A stretch of 64,000 nt of DNA, taken from NCBI GenBank assembly GCA_045629045.1, contig JAZQQM010000061.1, positions 120,707 through 184,706 on the forward strand, given 5' to 3'. The translations under genes were made by a program, and so were the position numbers. Shown in pieces: positions 8,756 to 17,173 of the stretch (within the stretch, counting starts at the first letter, position 1; each line of letters opens with the position of its first letter). The DNA comes from JAILLW01 sp045629045 (GTDB lineage Bacteria > Bacillota > Clostridia > Lachnospirales > Lachnospiraceae). Below the pieces are notes generated by a model. It ran no database searches. It was not told the origin of the DNA and was given only the letters and a program-made list of their open reading frames with translations.

Positions 8756-9478
8756 ATGCTAAAAGTAAATAATCTTATTTTTCGCCCAATGGATAACGGC
8801 GTAAAAAAAAGTATAATAGAAGATATAAGTTTTGAAGTTAAAGACGGCGAACTTCTTGTAATAACAGGTCCTAACGGCGGTGGTAAGTCTACCATGGCCA
8901 AACTCCTAATGGGAATAGAAAAACTTGATAGCGGTTCAATTTTGCTTGATGATGTTGATATTACTCACATGTCAATTGACCAACGTGCGAAGGCAGGTAT
9001 TGGATTTGCATTTCAGCAGCCACCGAGATTTAAGGGAATGACAGTTAAAAGATTGCTTACTTTGGCAGCAGGCGGTTCATTAACGGAGATTAATTGCTGT
9101 GATTTGCTTTCTTCCGTAGGTTTATGTGCCAGAGAATATCTTGACAGAGATATAGACAATACACTTTCGGGCGGTGAAATGAAGAGAATAGAAATAGCTT
9201 CGGTGCTTGCCAGTAAGCATAAACTCTGTATTTTTGATGAGCCCGAGGCAGGTATTGATTTATGGAGCTTTTCAATGCTTGTTAAGCAGTTTGAGAAACT
9301 TCATGCCAATAAAGACCAGAGTATTATTATAATTTCCCATCAGGAAAGAATCATAGAGATGGCAGACAGAATTATGGTCATCAAAGAAGGAAAACTTGCG
9401 GGAGTAGGAACAAAGGAAGAGGTTTATCCTGTATTAATAAAGGGTGAATCACATGCCTGCATGAATAACGGAGATTAG
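8756..9478 (+). CDS. SufC-like ATPase of a minimal Fe-S assembly system
   Basis: A 240-residue ABC ATPase with GPNGGGKST (Walker A), LSGGEMKR (signature) and CIFDEPEAGID (Walker B and D-loop). The GGEMKR signature and the acidic DEPEAGID are typical of SufC, not of membrane transporters, and the next gene encodes a SufB/SufD-family protein, not a permease. It would provide ATP-driven conformational change for iron-sulfur cluster building in the cytoplasm. The gene begins directly at the stop of the HD-GYP gene with no spacing. Neither a cysteine desulfurase nor SufU is adjacent, as in the two-gene SMS (SUF-like minimal) systems. Confidence 0.82.
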   Translation: MLKVNNLIFRPMDNGVKKSIIEDISFEVKDGELLVITGPNGGGKSTMAKLLMGIEKLDSGSILLDDVDITHMSIDQRAKAGIGFAFQQPPRFKGMTVKRLLTLAAGGSLTEINCCDLLSSVGLCAREYLDRDIDNTLSGGEMKRIEIASVLASKHKLCIFDEPEAGIDLWSFSMLVKQFEKLHANKDQSIIIISHQERIIEMADRIMVIKEGKLAGVGTKEEVYPVLIKGESHACMNNGD

Positions 9479-9484
9479 TAATTT

Positions 9485-10414
9485 ATGGCAGCAGTAATAG
9501 ATGAAGTGACGCAGAGCGTCTTAAATTCAATTGATGATAAAGGTTTTAAGATGGAAGGAGCCTATAATCTAAGACAGAACGGAACAGCTCTTTGCCATGG
9601 CGATACCGAGAATATCAAAATAGTCAAAAAAGAAGATAAACAAGGAATTGATGTTTATATAAGCGAAAAAACAAAGGGTGAATATGTACATATTCCGGTT
9701 GTGGTTACAGCTTCGGGATTTACGGATGAGGTGTATAACGACTTTTTTGTCGAAGCAGGTGCAAGTGTAAATATTGTAGCCGGATGCGGCATTCACAATT
9801 CCGGTTGTAATGATTCAAGACATGACGGAATACATGCTTTTCACATAGGTAAGGGCGCCAACGTGCGTTATGAAGAAAAGCATTATGGTGAAGGTGGCGG
9901 AACAGGTAAGCGAATTCTTAATCCCGTTACAAAGATATACCTTGACGAAGATGCGGTCTTTACCCTTGATACAGCCCAGATAAAGGGTGTTGATTCTACC
10001 CATAGAACTACTTATGTAGAACTTGGTAAAGGTGCAAAGATATACGTTAATGAACGACTGTTAACGCATGAGGACCAGATTGCAGAGTCAAATATGGATG
10101 TGGTTCTTAAGGGTGAAGGCTCGTCGGCACAGATTATTTCCCGTTCGGTGGCTAAGGAAAAATCGCAGCAGATATTCCATCCTAAGGCTATAGGCGAGAA
10201 CCTGTGTCATGCACACATTCAGTGTGATTCGATTATTATGGATAATGCAAGGGTATGCTCCATTCCCGAGATAGATGCCAAACATGTTGATGCGGCTATT
10301 ATCCATGAAGCAGCAATCGGAAGAATAAATAACGACCAGTTAATTAAGTTAAATACCTTCGGCCTTAATGATGAAGAGGCAGAAGCTGTAATAATAGAAA
10401 ATTTCTTAAATTAA
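9485..10414 (+). CDS. SufB/SufD-family scaffold protein, short (SmsB-like)
   Basis: A 309-residue protein with the repetitive beta-helix character of SufB/SufD and the conserved C-terminal block containing IHEAAIGRINNDQL (about residues 272-285), corresponding to the histidine/glutamate region at the SufB-SufD interface. It is shorter than SufB (about 470) and SufD (about 420), matching the single short scaffold of minimal systems. Six bases separate it from the SufC-like gene. Two copies would be expected to assemble with two ATPases and hold a nascent Fe-S cluster. Cysteines are visible in the middle (GCGIHNSGC, residues about 100-108), possible ligands, though that is inference. Confidence 0.8.
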   Translation: MAAVIDEVTQSVLNSIDDKGFKMEGAYNLRQNGTALCHGDTENIKIVKKEDKQGIDVYISEKTKGEYVHIPVVVTASGFTDEVYNDFFVEAGASVNIVAGCGIHNSGCNDSRHDGIHAFHIGKGANVRYEEKHYGEGGGTGKRILNPVTKIYLDEDAVFTLDTAQIKGVDSTHRTTYVELGKGAKIYVNERLLTHEDQIAESNMDVVLKGEGSSAQIISRSVAKEKSQQIFHPKAIGENLCHAHIQCDSIIMDNARVCSIPEIDAKHVDAAIIHEAAIGRINNDQLIKLNTFGLNDEEAEAVIIENFLN

Positions 10415-10420
10415 TCTTTT

Positions 10421-12151
10421 ATGCAAAAACTACTTAAATATCTAAGCCAATATAAGAAAGAAAGCATATTAAGCCCGCTTCTTAAGATGCTTGAAGCTAC
10501 TTTTGAGTTGATAGTTCCGCTCGTTGTGGCGTCAATGATTGATGTTGGAATTAAAGACAGCCTGCTTGGAGGAAGAGGCTATATTTTTAAATGTTTTCTT
10601 ATTTTGGTGGCTTTGGGATTTGTGGGACTTTTAGTATCCTGCACTGCACAGTTTTTTGCGGCCAAGGCGGCAACAGGATTTTCAAAGGAATTAAGGCACG
10701 ACCTTTTTAAACATCTTCTTAACCTTAATTTTACCCAAATCGATAACATCGGAACTTCTACGATGATTACCCGAATGACGGCAGATGTTAATACTTTGCA
10801 AAATGGCGTAAATATGTTTTTACGTCTGTTTTTGCGCTCTCCTTTTATCGTAGTGGGCGCAATGGTAATGGCATTTACTATTGATGCTAAGAGTGCGCTT
10901 ATATTCGTTACGGTAATACTGGCACTTTCTTTGGTGGTATTCCTTATTATGAGGAGTAATATTCCGCTTCTTAAAGAAGTTCAGAAGAAACTTGACGAGG
11001 TTTTGAATCTGACCCGTGAGAATCTGTCAGGTGCCAGAGTAATAAGAGCATTTACTCAGGAAGAAAAACAATATGCTGATTTTGAAAAAACCAATGATGA
11101 ACTGACGGCAAAACAGTTAAAGGCAGGAAGAATTTCGGGATTGCTTAATCCTCTTACTTATGTGCTTATTAATCTTGCCATAGTGGCACTTATTATGATG
11201 GGATCATCCCAGGTAAATAAAGGTATTCTGACAACAGGTCAGGTGGTTGCGCTATATAACTATATGTCTCAGATTCTTGTTGAACTTATTAAATTTGCAA
11301 GTTTAATTGTTACCGTTAATAAATCTCTTGCTTCGGCTAACAGAGTCAATGAGGTTTTTGCTTTAACTACAGGTATGGATGAAGCTACTAAGAGTGATAA
11401 TGCTGTATTAAGCGACTACTTTATAGAGTTTAGGAATGCTTCTTTACAGTATCATTCGGGTGCAGATGAAGCGGTAAGTAATATATCTTTTGCCATTAAT
11501 AAAGGACAGACTTTGGGAATAATAGGCGGAACAGGCTCAGGCAAATCAACGATTGCCAATATGATTCCCAGATTTTATGATGCGACCTTGGGAGAGGTTC
11601 TGGTTGACGGAGTTAATGTTAAGTCAAGCAATCTTGAGGAGCTTAGGAGCAGAATCGGATATGTAATGCAGAAGGCTGTTTTATTTGAAGGAACTATAAA
11701 AGATAATCTTCTTTGGGGAAATGAAGAAGCTTCGGAAGAAGATATTATGGAAGCGATAAAGACCGCGGTTGCGGAGGATGTTGTAAAGGCCAAGGGCGGA
11801 CTGTCTGCAAAAATTGAAGCCGGCGGAAAGAATTTATCGGGCGGTCAAAGACAGCGGCTGACTATCGCAAGGGCATTGGTAAGAAAGCCGGATATATTGA
11901 TTCTTGATGATTCATCATCAGCCCTTGATTATGTAACGGACCTTAAGTTGCGCAGCAATATAGCTTCTTTGGACTATAATCCTACGGTAGTGATTATTTC
12001 ACAAAGAACGGCTTCGGTGCAGGATGCCGATAAAATACTGGTTCTCGATGACGGTCAGATGGCAGGATACGGAACTCATGAAGAACTTCTTAAATCATCC
12101 GAAGTATATCAGGAGATTTACCATTCTTCTTTTAGAAAGGAGGGTGAGTAA
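10421..12151 (+). CDS. Heterodimeric ABC exporter subunit with degenerate ATPase site
   Basis: A 576-residue half-exporter with about six membrane helices (residues 1-310) and one nucleotide-binding domain. Walker A is GGTGSGKST (about 369) and the signature NLSGGQRQR is canonical. The Walker B is ILILDDSSSALD: the catalytic Glu is replaced by Asp. The switch histidine is Gln (IISQRT). This pattern is what one subunit of TM287/288-type heterodimers shows, so this half should bind ATP but hydrolyse poorly. The partner overlaps by one base at 12151. The substrate, drug or lipid, is not apparent. It follows the Fe-S genes by six bases. Confidence 0.9.
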   Translation: MQKLLKYLSQYKKESILSPLLKMLEATFELIVPLVVASMIDVGIKDSLLGGRGYIFKCFLILVALGFVGLLVSCTAQFFAAKAATGFSKELRHDLFKHLLNLNFTQIDNIGTSTMITRMTADVNTLQNGVNMFLRLFLRSPFIVVGAMVMAFTIDAKSALIFVTVILALSLVVFLIMRSNIPLLKEVQKKLDEVLNLTRENLSGARVIRAFTQEEKQYADFEKTNDELTAKQLKAGRISGLLNPLTYVLINLAIVALIMMGSSQVNKGILTTGQVVALYNYMSQILVELIKFASLIVTVNKSLASANRVNEVFALTTGMDEATKSDNAVLSDYFIEFRNASLQYHSGADEAVSNISFAINKGQTLGIIGGTGSGKSTIANMIPRFYDATLGEVLVDGVNVKSSNLEELRSRIGYVMQKAVLFEGTIKDNLLWGNEEASEEDIMEAIKTAVAEDVVKAKGGLSAKIEAGGKNLSGGQRQRLTIARALVRKPDILILDDSSSALDYVTDLKLRSNIASLDYNPTVVIISQRTASVQDADKILVLDDGQMAGYGTHEELLKSSEVYQEIYHSSFRKEGE

Positions 12152-13971
12152 TGGCTCTTGAAACAGGCGGCTTCGTACCAAAAGGAAACTTAAATACCGA
12201 TAAGGAAGCACTGGGTAAATCCGGCAGACGTAAAACAATAAGTAAGGTACTTTATGCTCTTAAGAAATATTGGGCCTTAATTATTGTTTCACTGATATTA
12301 GCCTTTATTTCGGTATTATTCACACTTCTTGTACCCATAGAAATAGGACATTCTATCGATTATATAGGAAGTACGGACATATTTATATATCTTCTGAGAG
12401 CGCTGATATTTGCACTTATTGCAGGAATTTCCCAGTGGGTAATGAATCTGATAAATAACAGAATTTCATATCTTACGGTAAGGGATATTCGAAACAGGGC
12501 TTTGCAAAAAATAGAAAAACTGCCACTTAAGTATATTGATTCTCATGCGCAAGGGGATATTGTAAGCCGTGTAATAGCTGATGCGGATCAATTTTCGGAC
12601 GGTCTTCTTATGGGCTTTACACAGGCCTTTACGGGTATAATGACAATTGTGGGCACATTATTCTTTATGCTTAGAATGAATGTGGCAATAACCTTGGTGG
12701 TTGTATGTGTTACGCCCTTATCCTTGTTCGTGGCTCGATTTATTTCTTCAAGGACATATGAAATGTTCAGACTTCAGAGTCTGGAGCGTGGTCAACAGAC
12801 GGCTCTTATAGATGAGATGATAGGAAACGAAAAGGTTGTAAAAGCCTTTGGAAGAGAAAAGATTGTTCTTGCACAATTTGATGAGATTAATGAAAGACTT
12901 CAGAAGTCTTCACTTAGAGCAACCTTCTTTTCGTCTCTTACCAATCCCTGCACCAGGTTCGTTAATGCGGTTTGCTATGCACTGGTGGCTTTGACAGGCG
13001 CATTTTTCGTATTAAGCGGAGGAAATACAATTCTTACGACAGGGATAAGTGTAGGTACGCTTACGGTATTCCTATCCTATGCCAATCAGTATACTAAGCC
13101 TTTTAATGAAATTTCTTCGGTGATTTCGGAACTTCAGAATGCAATTGCATGTGCCGCAAGAGTATTTGAAATTATGGAAGAGGAACCTGAAACTCCGGAT
13201 GAGAATAATGATATTCTCAAAGATGTGGCAGGCAGGGTTGATATAGATAATGTTGCTTTTTCCTACAGTAAGGACAAAGAACTGATTACCGACCTGAATC
13301 TTCATGTTAAGGAAGGTCAAAGGATAGCAATTGTCGGCCCCACAGGTTGCGGTAAATCCACAATAATCAATCTCCTTATGAGGTTCTATGATGTTGACGA
13401 GGGAAGTATATGTGTTGAGGACAAAGATATACGTTCCGTTACGCGTCACAGTTTAAGAGATTCCTACGGAATGGTTCTGCAGGATACCTGGCTTAAGAAG
13501 GGGACAATTAAGGATAACCTTAAGATGGCCCGTCCCGATGCCACAGATGAGGAGATTATCGAATCTGCCAAAGCCTCACATGCTCATAGCTTTATTAGGC
13601 GTTTATCATGCGGCTATGATACAATGATAGGAGAAGATGGAGGAGGACTGTCTCAGGGACAAAAGCAGCTGCTTTGTATTACAAGAGTAATGCTTAATCT
13701 GCCGCCTATGCTGATTCTTGATGAGGCGACTTCATCCATAGACACAAGAACGGAAATTAAGATTCAAAAAGCCTTCGAAACAATGATGAAAGGCAGAACC
13801 AGTTTTATAGTTGCACACAGACTTTCGACTATTCAGAATGCAGATGTTATTCTGGTTATGAAGGACGGTCATATAATAGAGCAGGGTAATCATGAAACAT
13901 TACTTGCTAAAAAGGGATTTTATCACGAACTTTACAATTCGCAGTTTAAAAATGCAGCTTGTGAAGATTAA
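12151..13971 (+). CDS. Heterodimeric ABC exporter subunit with catalytic Walker B
   Basis: A 606-residue half-exporter with an N-terminal cytoplasmic extension of about 35 residues, six membrane helices and a nucleotide-binding domain. Walker A GPTGCGKST (about 395), Walker B MLILDEATSSID with the catalytic Glu, and switch histidine IVAHRLST are all intact. The signature is LSQGQ in place of LSGGQ, which is the usual deviation in the catalytic partner of asymmetric exporters. With the preceding gene it would form one consensus and one degenerate ATP site. Ribosome site AAAGGAGGG lies inside the end of the previous gene. The stop overlaps the frame of the following esterase region. Confidence 0.9.
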   Translation: MALETGGFVPKGNLNTDKEALGKSGRRKTISKVLYALKKYWALIIVSLILAFISVLFTLLVPIEIGHSIDYIGSTDIFIYLLRALIFALIAGISQWVMNLINNRISYLTVRDIRNRALQKIEKLPLKYIDSHAQGDIVSRVIADADQFSDGLLMGFTQAFTGIMTIVGTLFFMLRMNVAITLVVVCVTPLSLFVARFISSRTYEMFRLQSLERGQQTALIDEMIGNEKVVKAFGREKIVLAQFDEINERLQKSSLRATFFSSLTNPCTRFVNAVCYALVALTGAFFVLSGGNTILTTGISVGTLTVFLSYANQYTKPFNEISSVISELQNAIACAARVFEIMEEEPETPDENNDILKDVAGRVDIDNVAFSYSKDKELITDLNLHVKEGQRIAIVGPTGCGKSTIINLLMRFYDVDEGSICVEDKDIRSVTRHSLRDSYGMVLQDTWLKKGTIKDNLKMARPDATDEEIIESAKASHAHSFIRRLSCGYDTMIGEDGGGLSQGQKQLLCITRVMLNLPPMLILDEATSSIDTRTEIKIQKAFETMMKGRTSFIVAHRLSTIQNADVILVMKDGHIIEQGNHETLLAKKGFYHELYNSQFKNAACED

Positions 13972-13988
13972 TGATATCGGAGGATGTT

Positions 13989-15113
13989 ATGACAGAGAAT
14001 AAGAATTTACGTTATGTGGAAGTAAAGGAAATTCCGCATAAGCATATTTTGGGACGTACAGGCAAAGTAACGAGCCCGTTACCGCTGTTGTTTAACGGAA
14101 GCGGTATTGAGGTAGTGGTTACGGGTTCCGATTTGTGGATAGAACTTGAAACTGACTGTGATTATCACGAGCCCTGGATTGCATATGAAATTAACGGCGC
14201 AATAATGTCCCGTCAGATGATGCTTCCGGGAGAACACAGCTTATGTCTTTTTAGAAATATGGATCCATCCTCTCCCAAAAGGGTGAGATTCTACAGAGAA
14301 CTTCAGGCTATGAGCGAAGACGATTACTGTAAAGTATTGGTTAAGGGCTTTAAACTTGACGGTGAGTTTAGAGAAGTTCCTAAATTCGATAAAAAGCTTA
14401 TGTTTATCGGTGACAGTATTACCTCGGGAGAGGGAACCTACGGCGCCTCTATGGATACTGACTGGATAGCAATGTATATGAGTGCATCCGTTAATTACGC
14501 AACCATGACTGCCAAAAGGCTAAATGCGGATTATCAGCTCCTTTCACAGGGCGGCTGGGGCGTGTACTGTGGTTGGGATAATGATATTCGTCACAATATT
14601 CCTTCCGTATATGAAAAGGTATGCGGCCTTGCGACAGGTCCCAATAACGAAGCTCTCGGAACACAGGATGAGTATGACTTTAGTTATCAGCCGGATGCTA
14701 TAGTGGTTAACCTGGGCACCAATGATGATTCGGCTTTTAATCAGCCCCCCTTTACCATACCCGGTACGGACAAAGCGTATAAACAAAGATTGAATCCGGA
14801 CGGAACATATAACAGAGAAGATTTACTTAAGATAAAGCAGGCTACGATGGATTTCCTTAAAGTACTTCGTAAGCGCAATCCAAAGGCTCATATTGTATGG
14901 TGCTACGGAATGCTGGGCTACGGTATGACCATGATACTTACGGAAGCTATTACGGAATATTCCAATCAGTTTGAAGACAGTAATGTGGGATTCTTGAATT
15001 TACCTACAACAAGACAGGGTGAATTCGGAGCACATATGCATCCGGGAATTAAATCTCATGAAGCAGCTTCCGATGTGATTTGCAATTACTTTGCATCGGT
15101 TCTTGGCTGGTAG
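13989..15113 (+). CDS. SGNH-fold acetylesterase, CE2-like
   Basis: A 374-residue protein with an N-terminal beta-sandwich of about 130 residues and a C-terminal SGNH hydrolase domain. Visible are FIGDSITSGEG (nucleophile Ser, about 140), QGGWGVY (oxyanion Gly), LGTND (oxyanion Asn) and a C-terminal HMHPGIKSH with the catalytic His. A jelly-roll in front of SGNH is the CE2 layout; CE2 enzymes deacetylate xylan and mannan sugars. There is no signal peptide, so it would act on imported oligosaccharides. I take the ATG at 13989 because GGAGG lies five bases before it; an upstream in-frame ATG at 13971 overlaps the exporter stop. The CE2 label is inference from layout. Confidence 0.7.
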   Translation: MTENKNLRYVEVKEIPHKHILGRTGKVTSPLPLLFNGSGIEVVVTGSDLWIELETDCDYHEPWIAYEINGAIMSRQMMLPGEHSLCLFRNMDPSSPKRVRFYRELQAMSEDDYCKVLVKGFKLDGEFREVPKFDKKLMFIGDSITSGEGTYGASMDTDWIAMYMSASVNYATMTAKRLNADYQLLSQGGWGVYCGWDNDIRHNIPSVYEKVCGLATGPNNEALGTQDEYDFSYQPDAIVVNLGTNDDSAFNQPPFTIPGTDKAYKQRLNPDGTYNREDLLKIKQATMDFLKVLRKRNPKAHIVWCYGMLGYGMTMILTEAITEYSNQFEDSNVGFLNLPTTRQGEFGAHMHPGIKSHEAASDVICNYFASVLGW

Positions 15114-15126
15114 AAAGAAGGTCACT

Positions 15127-15795
15127 ATGGCAGAGTTTTTTAAGTATATTGAAGAATTTAACGGAGTATCGATTGCAATAAGACTTGTTCTTGCCACATT
15201 GCTTGGCGGAATAATCGGAATGGAAAGAGAATCAAAACGCCATTCGGCAGGCTTTAGAACCTTTACACTTGTATGTTTAAGTTCTGCTTTATGTACCATC
15301 GCAAACATATATCTTTGGGAGATAACGGGAAGTGCGGATACTTCAAGAATTCCTGCAGGAGTAATAAGCGGAATAGGTTTTCTGGGGGTAGGTACAATTA
15401 TTATTACCAGAAAGAATCAGGTAAGAGGCCTTACTACGGCAGCAGGCCTTTTGGCAACAGCATCTTTGGGAATTGCCCTCGGTGCCGGTATGATTACCGC
15501 CTCAATCGGTTCGTTTTTGCTTATTATGCTGACTATGAGTATATTACGAAAACTTAGCTGGCATATTGCGGGACATAACAGAGTAATGACAGTGTATGCC
15601 GAATTGGGCAAGGAGGGTGATATACAGCACCTAAGAGATTATATTAAGGAAATGGGTTACAGTATTATATCTTTTGAAAAGAAAAAGGATGCAGCCGTAA
15701 TAGTAGAGATAGATTTAAAGGAAAAGAAACTGCATTCCGATGTTTTGCATGACCTTAGTGAGGTTTCCGGTATTAAATATCTGGAAGAAGCTTAA
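15127..15795 (+). CDS. MgtC/SapB family membrane protein
   Basis: A 222-residue protein. Four or five membrane helices occupy residues 10-140, and a C-terminal cytoplasmic domain of about 80 residues resembles an ACT-like fold. The block with GMERESKRHSAGFRT is the family hallmark, followed by a glycine-rich GIGFLGVGTI helix. Family members are linked to magnesium stress or to modulation of transporters; the role here is not shown. The ATG at 15127 follows AAGAAGG, and I prefer it to the ATG at 15091, which overlaps the esterase. The AT-rich 120 bases after the stop carry no clear GC hairpin. Confidence 0.85.
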   Translation: MAEFFKYIEEFNGVSIAIRLVLATLLGGIIGMERESKRHSAGFRTFTLVCLSSALCTIANIYLWEITGSADTSRIPAGVISGIGFLGVGTIIITRKNQVRGLTTAAGLLATASLGIALGAGMITASIGSFLLIMLTMSILRKLSWHIAGHNRVMTVYAELGKEGDIQHLRDYIKEMGYSIISFEKKKDAAVIVEIDLKEKKLHSDVLHDLSEVSGIKYLEEA

Positions 15796-15917
15796 ATTAA
15801 AAACTTTTTTTATTTTTTAATCTTATTTTAATTTTGCTTAAAAGATGAATTAAGAATCCTCTGCTAAATTGGGTATTGTCAATAAGACGTACTCAAATTT
15901 GAAAGGTGGATATAAAA

Positions 15918-16445
15918 ATGGATATGTTTGAAAAAGTTGAAAAGTTAAGAGCAAAGGCAAATGTTTCATACGAGGATGCAAAGGCAGCCCTTGAAGAAGC
16001 AAACGGAGATCTTCTTGATGCGATGATTATTCTTGAAAAGCAGGGTAAGACGGAAGCTCCCAAGAATGAAAGTTATTCAACAAGATATGAAGATCAAAAC
16101 CAGTACCCTGTAGTTCTTGAGGAGCAGCCTAAGAGGGAAAAGAAATCCGAGAAGTATGACGGAAGGGACTTTAAGCAGAAGGCAAAGGATTTATGGCAGA
16201 AGTCTTGTGAAAATTATTTCGTGGTAGAAAGAAACGGTAACATCATTATAGATATACCTATCTGGGTATTTGTTTTGATATTATTATTCACATGGCATAC
16301 AATCTGGGCTATCATTCTTATTTCGTTATTCTTCGGTTGCCACTATTCTTTTCAGGGACCTGCAGACATGGATGCAATAAACAATGCTTCAAGTAAGGTA
16401 TCTGATGCAGCTGAATCGATTAAGAATGAATTTAACAAACAGTAG
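15918..16445 (+). CDS. UBA-like domain plus DUF4342-type membrane protein
   Basis: A 175-residue protein. Residues 1-45 form a three-helix UBA-like domain like that at the start of EF-Ts and in NAC (VSYEDAKAALEEANGDLLDA). A charged linker (about 46-100) leads to one or two membrane segments (PIWVFVLILLFTWHTIW and the next helix) in a DUF4342-like region. The ATG at 15918 is used because AAAGGTGG precedes it; the in-frame GTG at 15906 lies inside that ribosome site. The two-component genes follow 20 bases downstream, so it is probably an accessory or sensor of that system. What it binds is unknown. Confidence 0.75.
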   Translation: MDMFEKVEKLRAKANVSYEDAKAALEEANGDLLDAMIILEKQGKTEAPKNESYSTRYEDQNQYPVVLEEQPKREKKSEKYDGRDFKQKAKDLWQKSCENYFVVERNGNIIIDIPIWVFVLILLFTWHTIWAIILISLFFGCHYSFQGPADMDAINNASSKVSDAAESIKNEFNKQ

Positions 16446-16465
16446 TTTAGACTAGGGGAGTATTA

Positions 16466-17173
16466 ATGGCACGTATATTGGTAGTAGAAGACGAAGAAAA
16501 GCTGGCAAGATTCATAGAACTTGAACTGGTTCATGACGGTTATGAGGTAGATAAAGCCTTTGACGGAAGAACAGGTCTTGATAAGGCGTTGGAAAATGAA
16601 TATGATTTAATGCTGCTTGACATTATGCTCCCGGAATTAAACGGTCTTGAAGTTTTAAGACGACTTAATAAAGAAAAGGCAATTCCCGTAATCTTATTGA
16701 CGGCCAGGGATGCTGTTATGGACAAGGTTGCGGGACTTGATGCCGGAGCGGTTGATTATATAACAAAGCCCTTTGCAATAGAAGAGCTTCTGGCAAGAAT
16801 TCGTGTTGCTCTTAAACTTCATAATTCTTCAGTTTTGTCAGCCTCTGTTCAGGGAAACGATAATGTTGAAGAAGGCATTTATACATGGCATGAATTAAAG
16901 CTTGATGAAAGAAAGCATCTTGTTACATATAACGGACAGGAAATCATCTTGACGAACAGAGAATTTCTGATGCTCAAGGTACTTCTTAGCAATCAGGATA
17001 TAGTAATGTCCAGAGATACATTACTTGAAAAGGTATGCGGATATGATTATGTAGGCGAAACCAATGTTGTGGATGTCTATGTTCGTTTCCTTCGGACCAA
17101 GATAGATGAAGTATTTGGAATCAAGATGATAGAGACAATTAGGGGTGTCGGATATGTCATCAAATCAAAATAA
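16466..17173 (+). CDS. OmpR-family response regulator
   Basis: A 235-residue regulator: receiver domain at about 1-120 and a winged-helix DNA-binding domain at about 135-232. The acidic pocket (VVEDEE), phospho-acceptor Asp52 in LLDIMLPE, switch Thr in LLTARD and Lys in ITKPF are all present. It would be phosphorylated by the kinase encoded immediately downstream, whose start overlaps this gene by 20 bases, and would bind tandem DNA repeats at target promoters. Targets cannot be read from the sequence; the DUF4342-type gene just upstream is in the same operon. Ribosome site GGGGAG. Confidence 0.93.
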   Translation: MARILVVEDEEKLARFIELELVHDGYEVDKAFDGRTGLDKALENEYDLMLLDIMLPELNGLEVLRRLNKEKAIPVILLTARDAVMDKVAGLDAGAVDYITKPFAIEELLARIRVALKLHNSSVLSASVQGNDNVEEGIYTWHELKLDERKHLVTYNGQEIILTNREFLMLKVLLSNQDIVMSRDTLLEKVCGYDYVGETNVVDVYVRFLRTKIDEVFGIKMIETIRGVGYVIKSK

